Of a DNA stretch of 64,000 nt, positions 52,103-64,000 are shown one piece after another (within the stretch, counting starts at the first letter, position 1; each line of letters opens with the position of its first letter). The notes beneath the pieces were generated by a model. The model did no database searches, was not told the origin of the DNA, and saw only the letters and a list, made by a program, of their open reading frames with translations. The stretch comes from Holothuria scabra. Taxonomy: Eukaryota; Echinodermata; Holothuroidea; Aspidochirotida; Holothuriidae. The stretch covers positions 17,299,450 to 17,363,449 of the forward strand of contig CM074187.1 of NCBI GenBank assembly GCA_037179385.1, given 5' to 3'. The translations under genes were made by a program, and so were the position numbers.

Positions 52103-52674
52103 TTGTCTCTTTTCATAACGTTACTAAATCCGTTTCTAAAATCGTCGGTGTTATGAATAGACTAAAACATTATATTCCTAGTTGTTCCTTGTTAACTATC
52201 TATAATGCATTAATTTTACCACACCTTACTTATAGTATTTTATTATGGGGTAATGCCTTGCCAACATATACAGACAAGCTTTTTATTCTTCAAAAGAGGG
52301 CTGTACGAACTATATCAAAAGCTTCACCATACACTCATTCTCTTCCACTTTTTCACCATTATAATATTCTAACTCTAAAGGACCACTACAATTACCAGTT
52401 AGGCGTTCTTTTGTATAGGCACAACAGCGGTCAACTCCCTCCTGATTTCCATTCCTTTTTCAACCTTAATAGTTGTCATCACAACTATCCAACAAGAAGA
52501 AGAGATAATCTTCTCCAGCCATATACTAGGACAATGTTTGCGCACTCTCACATGAGAAGTAGCTGGGTATCTCTCTGGAACTCTCTTGACATTAGCATAA
52601 GAAATGCCCCTAACCTTAATCTATTCAAGAAGTACTTAAAGAAATCCTTCTTGATATTGTATGTGGATAATTAA
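52072..52674 (+). pseudogene. C-terminal part of a non-LTR retrotransposon ORF2
   Basis: From about 52103 the frame shows SKIVGVMNRLKHYIP, YNALILPHLTYSILLWGN, LQKRAVRTI, NYPTRRRDN and FKKYLKKS, the post-RT C-terminal region of CR1/L2/Daphne-type LINEs. The reverse-transcriptase core is missing (5' truncation). It is open to its natural stop, so the insertion is probably fairly young. It lies in the sense direction of the host intron. Confidence 0.8.
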
Positions 52675-52686
52675 TTTTACCTGGCA

Positions 52687-52733
52687 AAAAAAAAATAAAT
52701 AAATAAATAATCAAATAAATAATTAATTAAAAA
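52687..52733 (+). repeat. A-rich/AAAT microsatellite tail of the LINE fragment
   Basis: A run of A followed by AAAT repeats directly after the LINE stop codon, the kind of short tandem tail these elements end with. The insertion therefore spans about 52103-52733. Confidence 0.75.
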
Positions 52734-53629
52734 TCTGGCTAAAAGTAAGCATCAAACTAGCAGCAATTCTTTGTATACAATCATGTAAATGTTATAGGAG
52801 TCATATTCGTATTTATATATTCTAGTTGTGTAAGCAATTAAGAACATCTCAGTTATTAGGGCCAGACTAGAAAAGCTTGCAAGCTTCATCTGGTTCCTTT
52901 TCTACTGTCTTCATACTCACGTTTCTTGTAAATATTATTACGTATTGTATCATAATAATAATGATAATGAATGTACGTTTGCATGTAGTACAGTTGAAAA
53001 AATAAACAATAAATAAACAAAATAAACAAAAAACTATGAAGCGGAATTGAAAACATACTAAAATGTTTTTGACTATATTAAGAATCTTCGTTGAATTCAG
53101 TTGCAAGGTCTGCTAAATAGATGAAATTTTTAACGTTACTGCCCGAACTCCAGACTATAAATGGTTTTACTCCTCCCAACGTATTTGAAAATATGTCACG
53201 TTACAAGGTGCCTTCAAATAAATTCTAAGTCAGACTTATGGGAAGATTTTCTCACACCACTGTTTATCATTATGTGTAGCTGAAAACGACATGGCCGATA
53301 TTCATTACCTTTGTGAGAGTTCGGCTGTCGGGGCAGGCCAGATGGCAGACCGTTGGGTACTGCACGCATATGAACAACCTCTCGTCCGTTTTTGTAAGGG
53401 AAATTCGGAATTGTGAGTTTCCTTGAAGAATATGGTCTTCTAGTAAACAAGATCAAGAAGGTCGTCCGAGTGACTACAGACCCCCATCTTTTATCGTGGG
53501 TCTGAAGAGGAAGGCTCCCCGACGAAATTGGATTTTCTCAAGAACAGGGGTGGGTAGCCCGCCCCCGAGGGAGGCATGACCTTGCGCGCACGGATTGAAG
53601 ATGGGATGAGGGATAGAAGAGCTAGTAAG

Positions 53630-54055
53630 AAGTGATTAAAACCGATTCAGATATGCATTAAAATAGCGTTACAAAAGAAAAAAAATAGTTCAAAAAGAAA
53701 AAATTAATCATGGTCATCCATTCAGTAACTTCAGTCCTTTACGTTTTTCATGTTTAGTCCTCCCCGAAAAATATCCGTCCTTCCCCGACGGGGGAAGAGA
53801 TAGGACAAGGTACACACAATGAGGTTTCACAGAGTTAAGAAGAGATTTAAAATCGATTTCGATATGCATTAAAATAGAATTACAAAACAAATAATATGTT
53901 CCAGATCGCTCATCCAGTAACTTCAGTCATTGTGGTTTTTTTTTATTTTTTTATTTTTTAGGCCTCCCCGACGACCGGCCTTCCCCGACGGGGGGCGGGG
54001 AGGGCAGTGTTCCCCGACGGAGGGGCCATGCCCCCCGCCCCCCCCCCCGCTGGGG
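53630..54055 (+). repeat. two ~211-bp tandem units with CCCCGACGGGG text
   Basis: GATATGCATTAAAATAG at 53650 and 53861 marks two units; both go on to CAGTAACTTCAGTC and CTCCCCGA. A G/C-rich end follows at 53965-54055. It is next to exon 2 of copy 2 and absent from copy 1. Confidence 0.65.
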
Positions 54056-54210
54056 CCACCCCTGAATTTAACGTGCATCACGTGGAATTTTGTATTCTGG
54101 TGCACGGTAAAACGCCAGTTATTTATACCCCATTCCGTTTTTATTCACACCCATGGAAGAAAATAAAACGAAACAATCTCACTTTACTTCTTATTGTCTC
54201 CCCCAACAAG

Positions 54211-54395
54211 GGAATTCCGTACGCTGAACCACCACAAAGATTTCGGGCTGCTGAACCAAAGAAGAAGTGGGATGGGGTATTAAACGCTACATCGTTCACA
54301 GATTCCTGTCCGCAGTTTGAAATATTTCAACTTTGGAAGTCTATACTTATGACGAAGATTGTCTGTACTTGAATGTCTTTGCACCACGTGACGTA
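54211..54395 (+). pseudogene. copy 2 exon 2, frameshifted
   Basis: Opens GIPYAEPPQRFRAAEPKKKW as in copy 1. One base is missing between 54321 and 54335, so EDCLYLNVFAP is read only in another frame and the original frame stops at 54370-54372. Splice sites are intact (CAAG, GTAAGT). Confidence 0.85.
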
Positions 54396-56203
54396 GTAAG
54401 TATCCCATACTGGAACTGTTCTAATGACATAGGCCTATTTAAAGTTAAGGTCGCACTACAACGAATTCGCCGGATCGGATTCCGATCTGATTTTTACGAG
54501 TTTTTATTTCAATTTTCCCAATCTCGAGTCTGATAGAGCCAGAAATTTGCCAACCAGTGTAATGATATGATGTGCATCAGAAGTCTATGACAATATAATC
54601 TTGTCTGATTTTTTATTTTACCCAACGAATGGTTAAAATTTTTACCCAACACTTTTGCCCAACAGCTTCACCAAACAGTGCTTGCATATCCATAGTTAAG
54701 ACATTGTGCGCAAAGATCTAAAGATCTTAGCGATGTACCCTATAACCTTAACCGATAACCATTCAAAAATTGATTGAGAAACAGTGACTGTTCTTTTAAC
54801 GTGCTAAAACGGACATGGCAGGACCAGCGAAGCGAATAAAATATGGCCAACAACCAAAAAGCGAACACGACGAACACGGTCGCAAACGGAACAAAAACCA
54901 CCAATATCGCTCCCGAACAGTCACAGACACCCGAAACGGAAATACAACAGCAGACCAAACCACCATCACCAACAGACAAAAATAAGGTCCCCCGAATGGC
55001 CACAACCCCCAACTGGCACGAGGGGTCGGGGTCCACTTACTATGTTTACAATATGTACAGTAGGCATATATATGTAATATTAACACCCGCATTTAGTCCC
55101 GAAGAGACCGCACAACAGTGCGTTCGCTCTCTTCGGAAACCTGCACGTACCTGGGCAGGTACAAGTGCACCTTGCCCAAGGGTACCCCTGAGGCAGTTGT
55201 GGCAAATGAAAACCTCATTATTCCTATGTTTTGACAAACTCCACAACCGGATGCAGTTTAAAGCCCTAACCAGTGACTATATGCACTTGGGTTGATAAAC
55301 AGTGAAGTTTGTTCTTTGGAGTCAGAATGCCAATCTGGCGATCTACATTGTCTAGTCCCACTGATTATGTAGTAACGAAGAATTTATTTTTGGTAGTACC
55401 ATTGCTTTTAAGTAATTTCTCCTGAATTTTTATTACTCTTCTACCGCTGAACACTTTTTATTTACAAAATCCATTCTTATTCAAACAAGAGATCTAAAAA
55501 CAATTTTCATAAAGAAAAGAAATTATCTGAAAACTTAACTGGTCTAATACTAATTATCTGACTGGTAAATTGCATTTTTTCTTGCTTAACAGCATTTAAC
55601 CCATTTAATGGGTGCTTTAAAACTTGCCCAACACCTTTTACCGCAACACTTGAATTTCACCCAGTCTTAATTTACCCTACCGAATAGGTACATTCCTTCC
55701 TCAATTTTGTTGGGCAATAATTTGGCCATATGAGCACTTTAAAATTTGCTCAACGCTTTTCCCCCAGCTATTCTTAGAGTGTATGACTTCCATAAATATT
55801 GAATAAAATCAATGTCTATTTTTCATTTCCTTACACATAATACAAGTAAAGGATGCTATGTAGGTTGTGAGTTCTGAAATGCAGCTACATCGTTTATTTT
55901 GGGAAGCAAAAGTGAAACACAGGTTTGCATTTTAAGAAAACAATATCCTTTTCAAAATGCCAATTTCCACAAAAATTTCCCTGGTGCCTAGATTCTTATC
56001 TTTTATAGTGTTTTTTACAAAGTGTTTTATTTTTACTTCGGAACAACAAAAAAGTGATACATTAGGGTTACAGAGAGTTTCTGGCAAATACTCGCTACAA
56101 CTTTTTTGTAATTTTTACGTATCTTTTAATTTTACTTCAAGAGTACAGTGACTTTTAACAGTGTCTGTTTGTAACATATTCGTTATTCTGTACATCCAAA
56201 AAG
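54396..56203 (+). other. copy 2 intron 2
   Basis: 1.8 kb against 4.8 kb in copy 1. About 54620-55775 is the shared dispersed repeat, here without the piggyBac-like MITE and without 29-bp insertions, so it shows the empty sites. Confidence 0.7.
54620..55775. repeat. dispersed repeat, copy 2 version
   Basis: Same order of text as 7850-9520 (AACAGCTTCACCAAA, ACAACCAAAAAGCGAACAC, ACAAACTCCAC, AATAAACAGTGAAGTTT, ending TTCTTAGAGTGTA). Its 150-aa frame differs strongly from the 169-aa frame of copy 1. Confidence 0.6.
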
Positions 56204-56363
56204 ACAGAGAGTGTCCCGGTTATGGTCTTTATATATGGAGGAGGATACGTTACCGGTACAAGTATGACTATTGAATATGATGGAAAAGCACTGGTATCTG
56301 TCGGCAATGTTGTTGTGGTTACAATCAAATACAGACTTGGTGCACTTGGATTTCTTGACACAG
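56204..56363 (+). CDS. copy 2 exon 3: YGGG oxyanion exon
   Basis: 160 bases, phases as in copy 1. The oxyanion motif is IYGGGY, as in vertebrate acetylcholinesterases, instead of IHGGGY. The donor is GTTTTT, weaker than the GTATTT of copy 1. Confidence 0.85.
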
Positions 56364-57461
56364 GTTTTTCGCTACTTTAGTCTTTGCTTGAACTATTCCC
56401 CAATTAGAATACATAAATTATATTGGCGATAAAATGTATCTCTTTCCCGCTCTCCCCCACCCTCTCTAACATGAGTACAGTCAATGAACTAACCAAGAAT
56501 TTTTCAGATTTCTGAAAAATTCTTGGTTATGCCTTCTTTATATTGTGAGTATTTCTTTGCAATTTCTAAAAGGGTAGTTCCGGTGTAAAGATTTACCTGT
56601 CGTCCTTTTTAGTGTCTAGATTCGTTTTTTCAACTTTTAGGCCTGTTAAGAAGATAATTCCCTTTAAACCCTTTGTCCAATTTCTATTGAGGAAAGGGCT
56701 ATAATGAGTTCAAATGGTTCTTAAGGGTTCTCAAAAAATTTGGCATATGCACAGGGTTGTTTTACAATTCCCTTTGAGATTTATCCAACACCCACTTACA
56801 ACCAAAGTGAACAATCTGAATGCAAAGGGTTTTTCCAAAAGGTTCCATTTTGAATCCCTTTTAGCTCAAAGGGTTATACAACAAAGGGAGTTTTCAGCCG
56901 GGTGGTTATAACTGATAAGGAGGTACATCAGTTGAAATCGGTTTAGTAGATAACTGGTTGGATAGGAATTGTCTAAGAAACTTGAACATTACAATTGCCG
57001 ATTGCACGGTGGTTCTCAATCTCTTGAGACCGCCGCTTCTTCAACAACCTGGATGAATGAATGGATGAACGAGTAAACACCCCGGAATGAATGAATAAAT
57101 AAATAAATCAATGAAAAAATAAACGAACGAATAAATGAGTGCATGTATCAGTGAATGAATGAACGATTGGAAGAATATGAATGATTAATGAATTAATTAA
57201 GATGGGTCCAGTATAATAACCATGTAATTAATCGATAAATAAATAAGCTTGTCATTTTCAGCTTTTTATGGTTTTAAGACATGATAAGTTACGAAAGGGG
57301 ACGTTTCACATTCAGCTGAATTGACATCACAGAGTAATTCAAACATTAAAGATGTTACTTGAAGTATGGCGCTGTTACGAATACGTTATAGCTTCATTCG
57401 TATCAGCTTCATCCTTTAAGTAACAATTTCTTGTTCAAACAAATCTCAAAATCTTACACAG

Positions 57462-57539
57462 GTGACCAAGCATCTACAGGCAACTTCGGTCTACTGGACC
57501 AGGCAGAGGCTCTTCGATGGGTTCAGCGCAACATTGGAG
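57462..57539 (+). CDS. copy 2 exon 4
   Basis: 78 bases, almost the same as copy 1 exon 4, encoding [19 protein letters not shown]. Acceptor ACACAG, donor GTATGG. Confidence 0.88.
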
Positions 57540-57779
57540 GTATGGAACACAAAGCGTTACTACATGTAATTGAAATTTGACAATGTTTTGTTTGTAGTTA
57601 TTCTTTGTGTAGCTATGCAACTTTTAACTCTTATTGCATTGCTCTTTATTAATTGAGTATACCAATACACTGGAACTTTTCTGTACCATGTCGGGCAAAG
57701 TAACCTTTCACTTATCATATTAAATCAGGGAGCCAGAAGTTCCAGCTGACTGGTTTAATCAAGAAAGGGACCTATAACT

Positions 57780-57975
57780 GCATGGTCACGTGTTCAGAGT
57801 ATCCGACTTACATTCGGGAGGTCCGGGTCAGGTTTGAGTCGTAGTCGGGAAATAAGGAAGACTTTAAAATTAGAACCTACTGACACTAAGTTTTGTGCGG
57901 AGCATAAGCCATAGGTTAGGGAAAACAAGCCACAAGTGGAAAACGTGCTGGTTGGCCTTACCTGCGTATAGCAGG
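57780..57975 (+). repeat. worn tRNA-derived SINE
   Basis: Follows 31945-32177 in order: ACTGCATGGTCA, TTCGGGAGGTC, GAACCTACTGACA, GGTTAGGGAAA. The box sequences are damaged. Confidence 0.5.
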
Positions 57976-58440
57976 CTCTACGGCATATTCCTCTATAAGT
58001 AGTATATACAGTGATTTTGGAGCCAGAAAAACTGAGAAAACAGAGTTCGCTCCACGGGTATAGTCTGCTTCAATTTGTTAGAGGCTTCGCCGTTGAACTC
58101 CATAAACCAACTAATAAACCGATTAGTTAATATTTTGATGAAACAAATTAAACATCACCAACAGTTTAAAGACATATGCTGAAAAGCTATGAACGAATGA
58201 AACGGAGAGAGGCGTCTAATTGTTGTCTTTACAATTCTGGTAACCAAAGAATTGTTCTCCAATTACAAAATATATGTCATTATTTATATACGACCCCTTA
58301 GACTGAAATTTGTATTAGCAGGCCTTTACCGTAGTACTGATTGGTGGCTCGTTTTGAGCATGGGAAAGTAAAGTTACTTTGGTATTTCTTAGTCCGAATT
58401 GCTAAGCTTTTGAAATGCATTAATGTATTTCAGAGTTTAA

Positions 58441-59010
58441 AGTGTACCTCAAGTCACAAATTTAAAAAAAATATCTTTTAAAGACAATAACAAATGAATT
58501 CTAACAGTCCAACTCCTATTTTCATAGGACATTCCTGAGTTGAGATATAAAATGTTGAATTTTATTTCCTCAAATTAAAATGGTATATTTTGCAATTGTG
58601 ATGTCATTGTTGTACTTCTCAAATAACAATCTTTGTATTTCTTTGTTTTTCTGAAAGACACTGCACCATAGTACCAAGGAGTGATGGCACTCTTACTCTT
58701 ATGGGGTGATGTACGGTAGTAAATTAATGGAGCGCTCTCTGTGCAAATGCTATGCAAACAAACAGGAAGTGTTCAAGGTCATAAAAGCATTTTTAATTAT
58801 AAAAGGTGACAAAGCAGGTTAAGTGAGATGTACAACAAGGAAGTCACAAATTATTGCCCAATTGACTAATTTGTTTTAAGTGAATAAACTTCAGCATTTT
58901 ATATCCCAGCTCAGGACTGTCCTATAAGATAAGAGTTAAAATGTTAGAAAGCATTTTTCATGCTCATTAACATATAATTTTGATCATTTTTTTTTGACGT
59001 GAGGTACATT
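58441..59010. mobile_element. 570-bp TTAA-flanked element with long inverted arms
   Basis: TTAA lies at 58437-58440 and 59011-59014. The arms start AGTGTACCTCAAGTCA and, on the other strand, AATGTACCTCACGTCA, and stay alignable for over 100 bases through TAGGACA and CCTGAG. Copy 1 runs across this place as GGGTTTAAACC (12279-12289) with no insertion. A relative is at about 32230-32575. Confidence 0.8.
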
Positions 59011-59568
59011 TTAAATCAAATTTTCTGGTTTGGGGGGCACTATTTCCCGTCGAGCAGCCACCGTCCTCGGTTTGACACTTAGCCTGCATCTCAGCCTAGA
59101 GATTAGAGACCAACTTATTAATTCTGCTTTAGGCTTAGATGTTCTTATTTCAGATTGGCTAGGTGGCGTTTTTAAGCATTTACTTTCACAAATACCATGG
59201 GTGTCAATCTATTGGGGGGTGGAAAGGTTTTCCAACACTAGCTGGAACCCTGGATCGTGCTCCAGAGCGCACTCGTACAAAAGAGGTCAACCCACACAAT
59301 CGTGGGCGCACGCGTTTACACACAAACAAAAACTTCTTTACTTTATTTGTATAAAAATGTTGTATTTTAATTATTCTGTTTGTTATTTGTTTTTACTTCT
59401 TTGTTTCTTTTTTAATGTGCCTGAAATGTTGGGGTCAAAACGATATGTTTCCCCTCAAATATTTTCATTTGTGGGGCAATTGCTCCCTGCTCCCAAAATC
59501 GAGGCCACTGACGAATACTTCTAATTTCTTGTGCCTTGATTTATTCATAGTAGTACTAGTACCACTGA

Positions 59569-61869
<2,301 letters not shown>

Positions 61870-62040
61870 AGTGGGACGGCTATCGCTCCATGGAGCTATC
61901 AGGAAAATTACGAAAGGAACAAAGTTAAGGCAGCTTTTCAATTGGGTGCGTTACTCAATTGTGATTCGTCGAATACTTTTGAACTGGTTGATTGTCTTAG
62001 ACTTGTTGATCCCATGGTTCTTGAACAAACAGCTACTCAA
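61870..62040 (+). CDS. copy 2 exon 6
   Basis: 171 bases, phase 0. SGTAIAPWSY and LNC..VDCLR are kept, so the acyl-pocket Trp and second disulfide remain. Donor GTAAGA. Confidence 0.9.
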
Positions 62041-62269
62041 GTAAGAATTCTTTTCGTTTTTTATTTTAATATAAGTATAGGCATAGAACAATTATTTATG
62101 GTCGATGCACTCTTTATAAAAAGAAATTTTCAAACTGGCTAACGATAAAATCAATCTCCAACTCAACAAAAATACAATAAATACTATACAATAGCATGCA
62201 AGAACAACCAATCAAGAAATTGCTTGTTTGGCAGTGCCCGTCAGCTATCACATGTAGTTCATACATGGA

Positions 62270-62521
62270 GTGTGTTTACTTCTTTTTTACGTACTTGGAA
62301 ACAAACAAGGAAAGGACCAAACAAGCACCGACGAAACACTGCAATGTAGACATACGATATACGATGACAATATACACGACACTTTGTATAAGACCACTAT
62401 TTACTGCAAGGGGCCCGAGCCGGGCGACATTGACAACCTCAGCGACAAGAGTCTGTCATCATACTACATGTCCGCCTTCGGGATATACTCCTGCGAGAGA
62501 AATACGTACGACCAATCGTGA
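62270..62521 (+). other. open frame in copy 2 intron 6, unassigned
   Basis: An 83-codon frame, with richer G/C in its second half than its surroundings, reading IYDDNIHDTLY, TTIYCKGPEPG, then YYMSAFGIYSCER and a stop. Copy 1 has the same stretch broken by a stop. I do not recognise the family; a captured gene fragment or an alternative exon are both possible. Confidence 0.35.
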
Positions 62522-62709
62522 TGATAAAGTCACAATTTAAAGTGCAAGAGCATATTCTTGTGTAATGTTTTCACTTTATTCGAATAAGATTTCGTACTGC
62601 AATTAAATAAAGTTACGTTACCAATTATCCAGTAAACCCTTTTCATTACATATCGCTAAGCATTCTTTGAATTACACAGTCAACAATTCATCCCAAAATT
62701 ACCTTTCAG

Positions 62710-62913
62710 AATGGTATAAGAATGGGCCCAACAGTAGATGGCGTTTTCCTTGAAGAGTCGCCGATAACAATGACCGAACGCGGAGACTTTAAAGATTGTC
62801 CGTTGATAATTGGATTCAACAAAGACGAGGGGACGCTCTACATACTTTTTCTTTTTCCAGAATATTACGAAAGCAAAACTGCGCCTTATGTAAATCAGGA
62901 AACCTTTGACATG
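62710..62913 (+). CDS. copy 2 exon 7: catalytic glutamate exon
   Basis: 204 bases, phase 0. IIGFNKDEGTLY is kept, giving the triad Glu. Donor GTACGT. The gene goes on beyond the window. Confidence 0.9.
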
Positions 62914-64000
62914 GTACGTAAATGAGCGTAAATTTCTTTAAGAAAAAATATCAACTGTTTGTACTGCACTATTGATCTTGTGAATATTTAGGCGTGAGCA
63001 TGGAAATTTTGTAACTCTTAATGAGAAATTTGCATCTCATGAGAAACTTCCTTCCCTCGAGACTAGGTTGGACGTCATGACTTGGCAGACAGCGTCATGA
63101 CTTGGTCGATTTTTTTTCACGGCGGAAAACCGCAAATACCCAACTGGCCTTGTGATTTTCTAGGTGTTTACCGCCCAAACAATTACTAGGGTGTGTCATA
63201 CTGCTGGAAATATCGAGAATTAATGCTCGTTTGTAATTATTAACATTTTCCGTTAATTTTTGAACATGAAGTACCTATTGGATATGTTTTTGTCCCAAAT
63301 TTTAATAGTATAACAGGTTGGTCTGAAAAATTTTAATCCTATTTTTGCATTTTCCATTTTCATTTTCGTGCATTACCTCACTAAATTTGAACTGATTTTA
63401 TGGTTCGAGATTTATTTGGTAACTAATTTAGCCACTAAACTCGATTTTAGTCACAACATACATGGAAGTACAAATCAATTCTTAAGAATCTTTTCAAGAT
63501 GAAAGCCCAGTATTTTAAACCTGAGCGCAAAAATACGTCACTATCCTGCTAGATTCGAAAATCAAAGTCATCGTAACAATGTCCACCGTTCAAGGGACAG
63601 ACATGAAGGGGGAAAGTAATAAAACAAATTATGACCCGAATGTAGTCAAAGCGTTCCGTTTGTGCCCTTGTGAATTTGGTTCTGCCCAAATCAGGATGGG
63701 AAGTTTTTAGAGTGAGGAGGATGGGTTTATCAGGGGAGTGATAGCCGTCCCGGGGAGAAGTCTAAGGACGATGTCTTTTCAACCACCGGGTTATCTTAGA
63801 CTTGATGTGGTTTAATATTTTTCATCTTTTAAATTCATATTTTTTTCCTGAGGAAATTGTTTTATTTTAGGTTAGGTAATCCAATATATTTTAATTTCGT
63901 GCGATTTTTATTTTTCTAAATTGTACGCGGTGGTAAAACAAAGATAAGCATCAGTCCTTTGCCTATTGCAAATTACGGCCAACATGTTGAGAGAATTATT
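62914..64000 (+). other. copy 2 intron 7 (partial)
   Basis: The part from about 63710 matches copy 1 intron 7 near 17290-17560 (GGGGAGTGATAGCCG). Nothing else is recognised. Exon 8 would be expected beyond the edge. Confidence 0.6.

Noticed and set aside
53630..54055. CRISPR-like repeat array
   Set aside because: Two long diverged units in an animal intron; no short regular repeats or spacers.
56204..56363. HGGG to YGGG change as an inactivating mutation of copy 2
   Set aside because: Vertebrate acetylcholinesterases use YGGG, so the change is compatible with activity.
57724..57765. Fourth copy of the 29-bp palindromic element (CAGGGAGCCAG...)
   Set aside because: The right arm does not mirror the left and flanks match only loosely; too weak to count.

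Overview
The window is animal nuclear DNA. Its genes are split by many GT-AG introns, the DNA is AT-rich and full of microsatellites, short inverted-repeat transposons, SINEs, LINE fragments and a Penelope-like element, and there are no operons or bacterial signals. A cholinesterase with a 40-residue amphipathic tail, plus the transposon mix, suggests a marine invertebrate, possibly an echinoderm. That placement is inference.

The core is a tandem pair of cholinesterase-like carboxylesterase genes, both on the + strand. Copy 1 (247-24973) is complete: 11 exons with consistent phases join into a 604-residue secreted enzyme with a signal peptide, HGGG oxyanion motif, Ser211, Glu333, His459, three disulfide pairs and a last exon that matches the vertebrate acetylcholinesterase T peptide position by position. 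Copy 2 (from 41874 past the right edge) shows exons 1-7 with the same junctions. It has a one-base deletion in exon 2 that brings a stop, so it is probably a pseudogene or carries a sequencing error. A divergent relic of exon 6 with intron-5 flank lies just beyond copy 1 (about 26010-26405), so the array once held at least one more unit.

Most of the rest is transposable-element sequence. Comparing the two copies gives empty sites for several insertions: copy 1 alone carries a 251-bp piggyBac-like MITE, a 257-bp MITE and 29-bp palindromic insertions; copy 2 alone carries a 1337-bp and a 570-bp inverted-repeat element and the Penelope-like element. A 302-bp MITE in intron 5 is in both copies but missing from the relic.

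Between the genes (26.4-41.6 kb) are SINEs, MITEs, dispersed repeats and a 5'-truncated Tx1/L1-like LINE (about 37.5-40.65 kb). Intron 1 of copy 2 has grown to 12 kb and holds a hammerhead-ribozyme-like motif, a decayed Penelope-like element between two long (AT)n tracts, a LINE tail and several repeat arrays. The strongest oddity is a 29-bp, almost wholly palindromic element found three times with 8-bp flanking direct repeats, one pair exact, which looks like a minimal hAT-type insertion.
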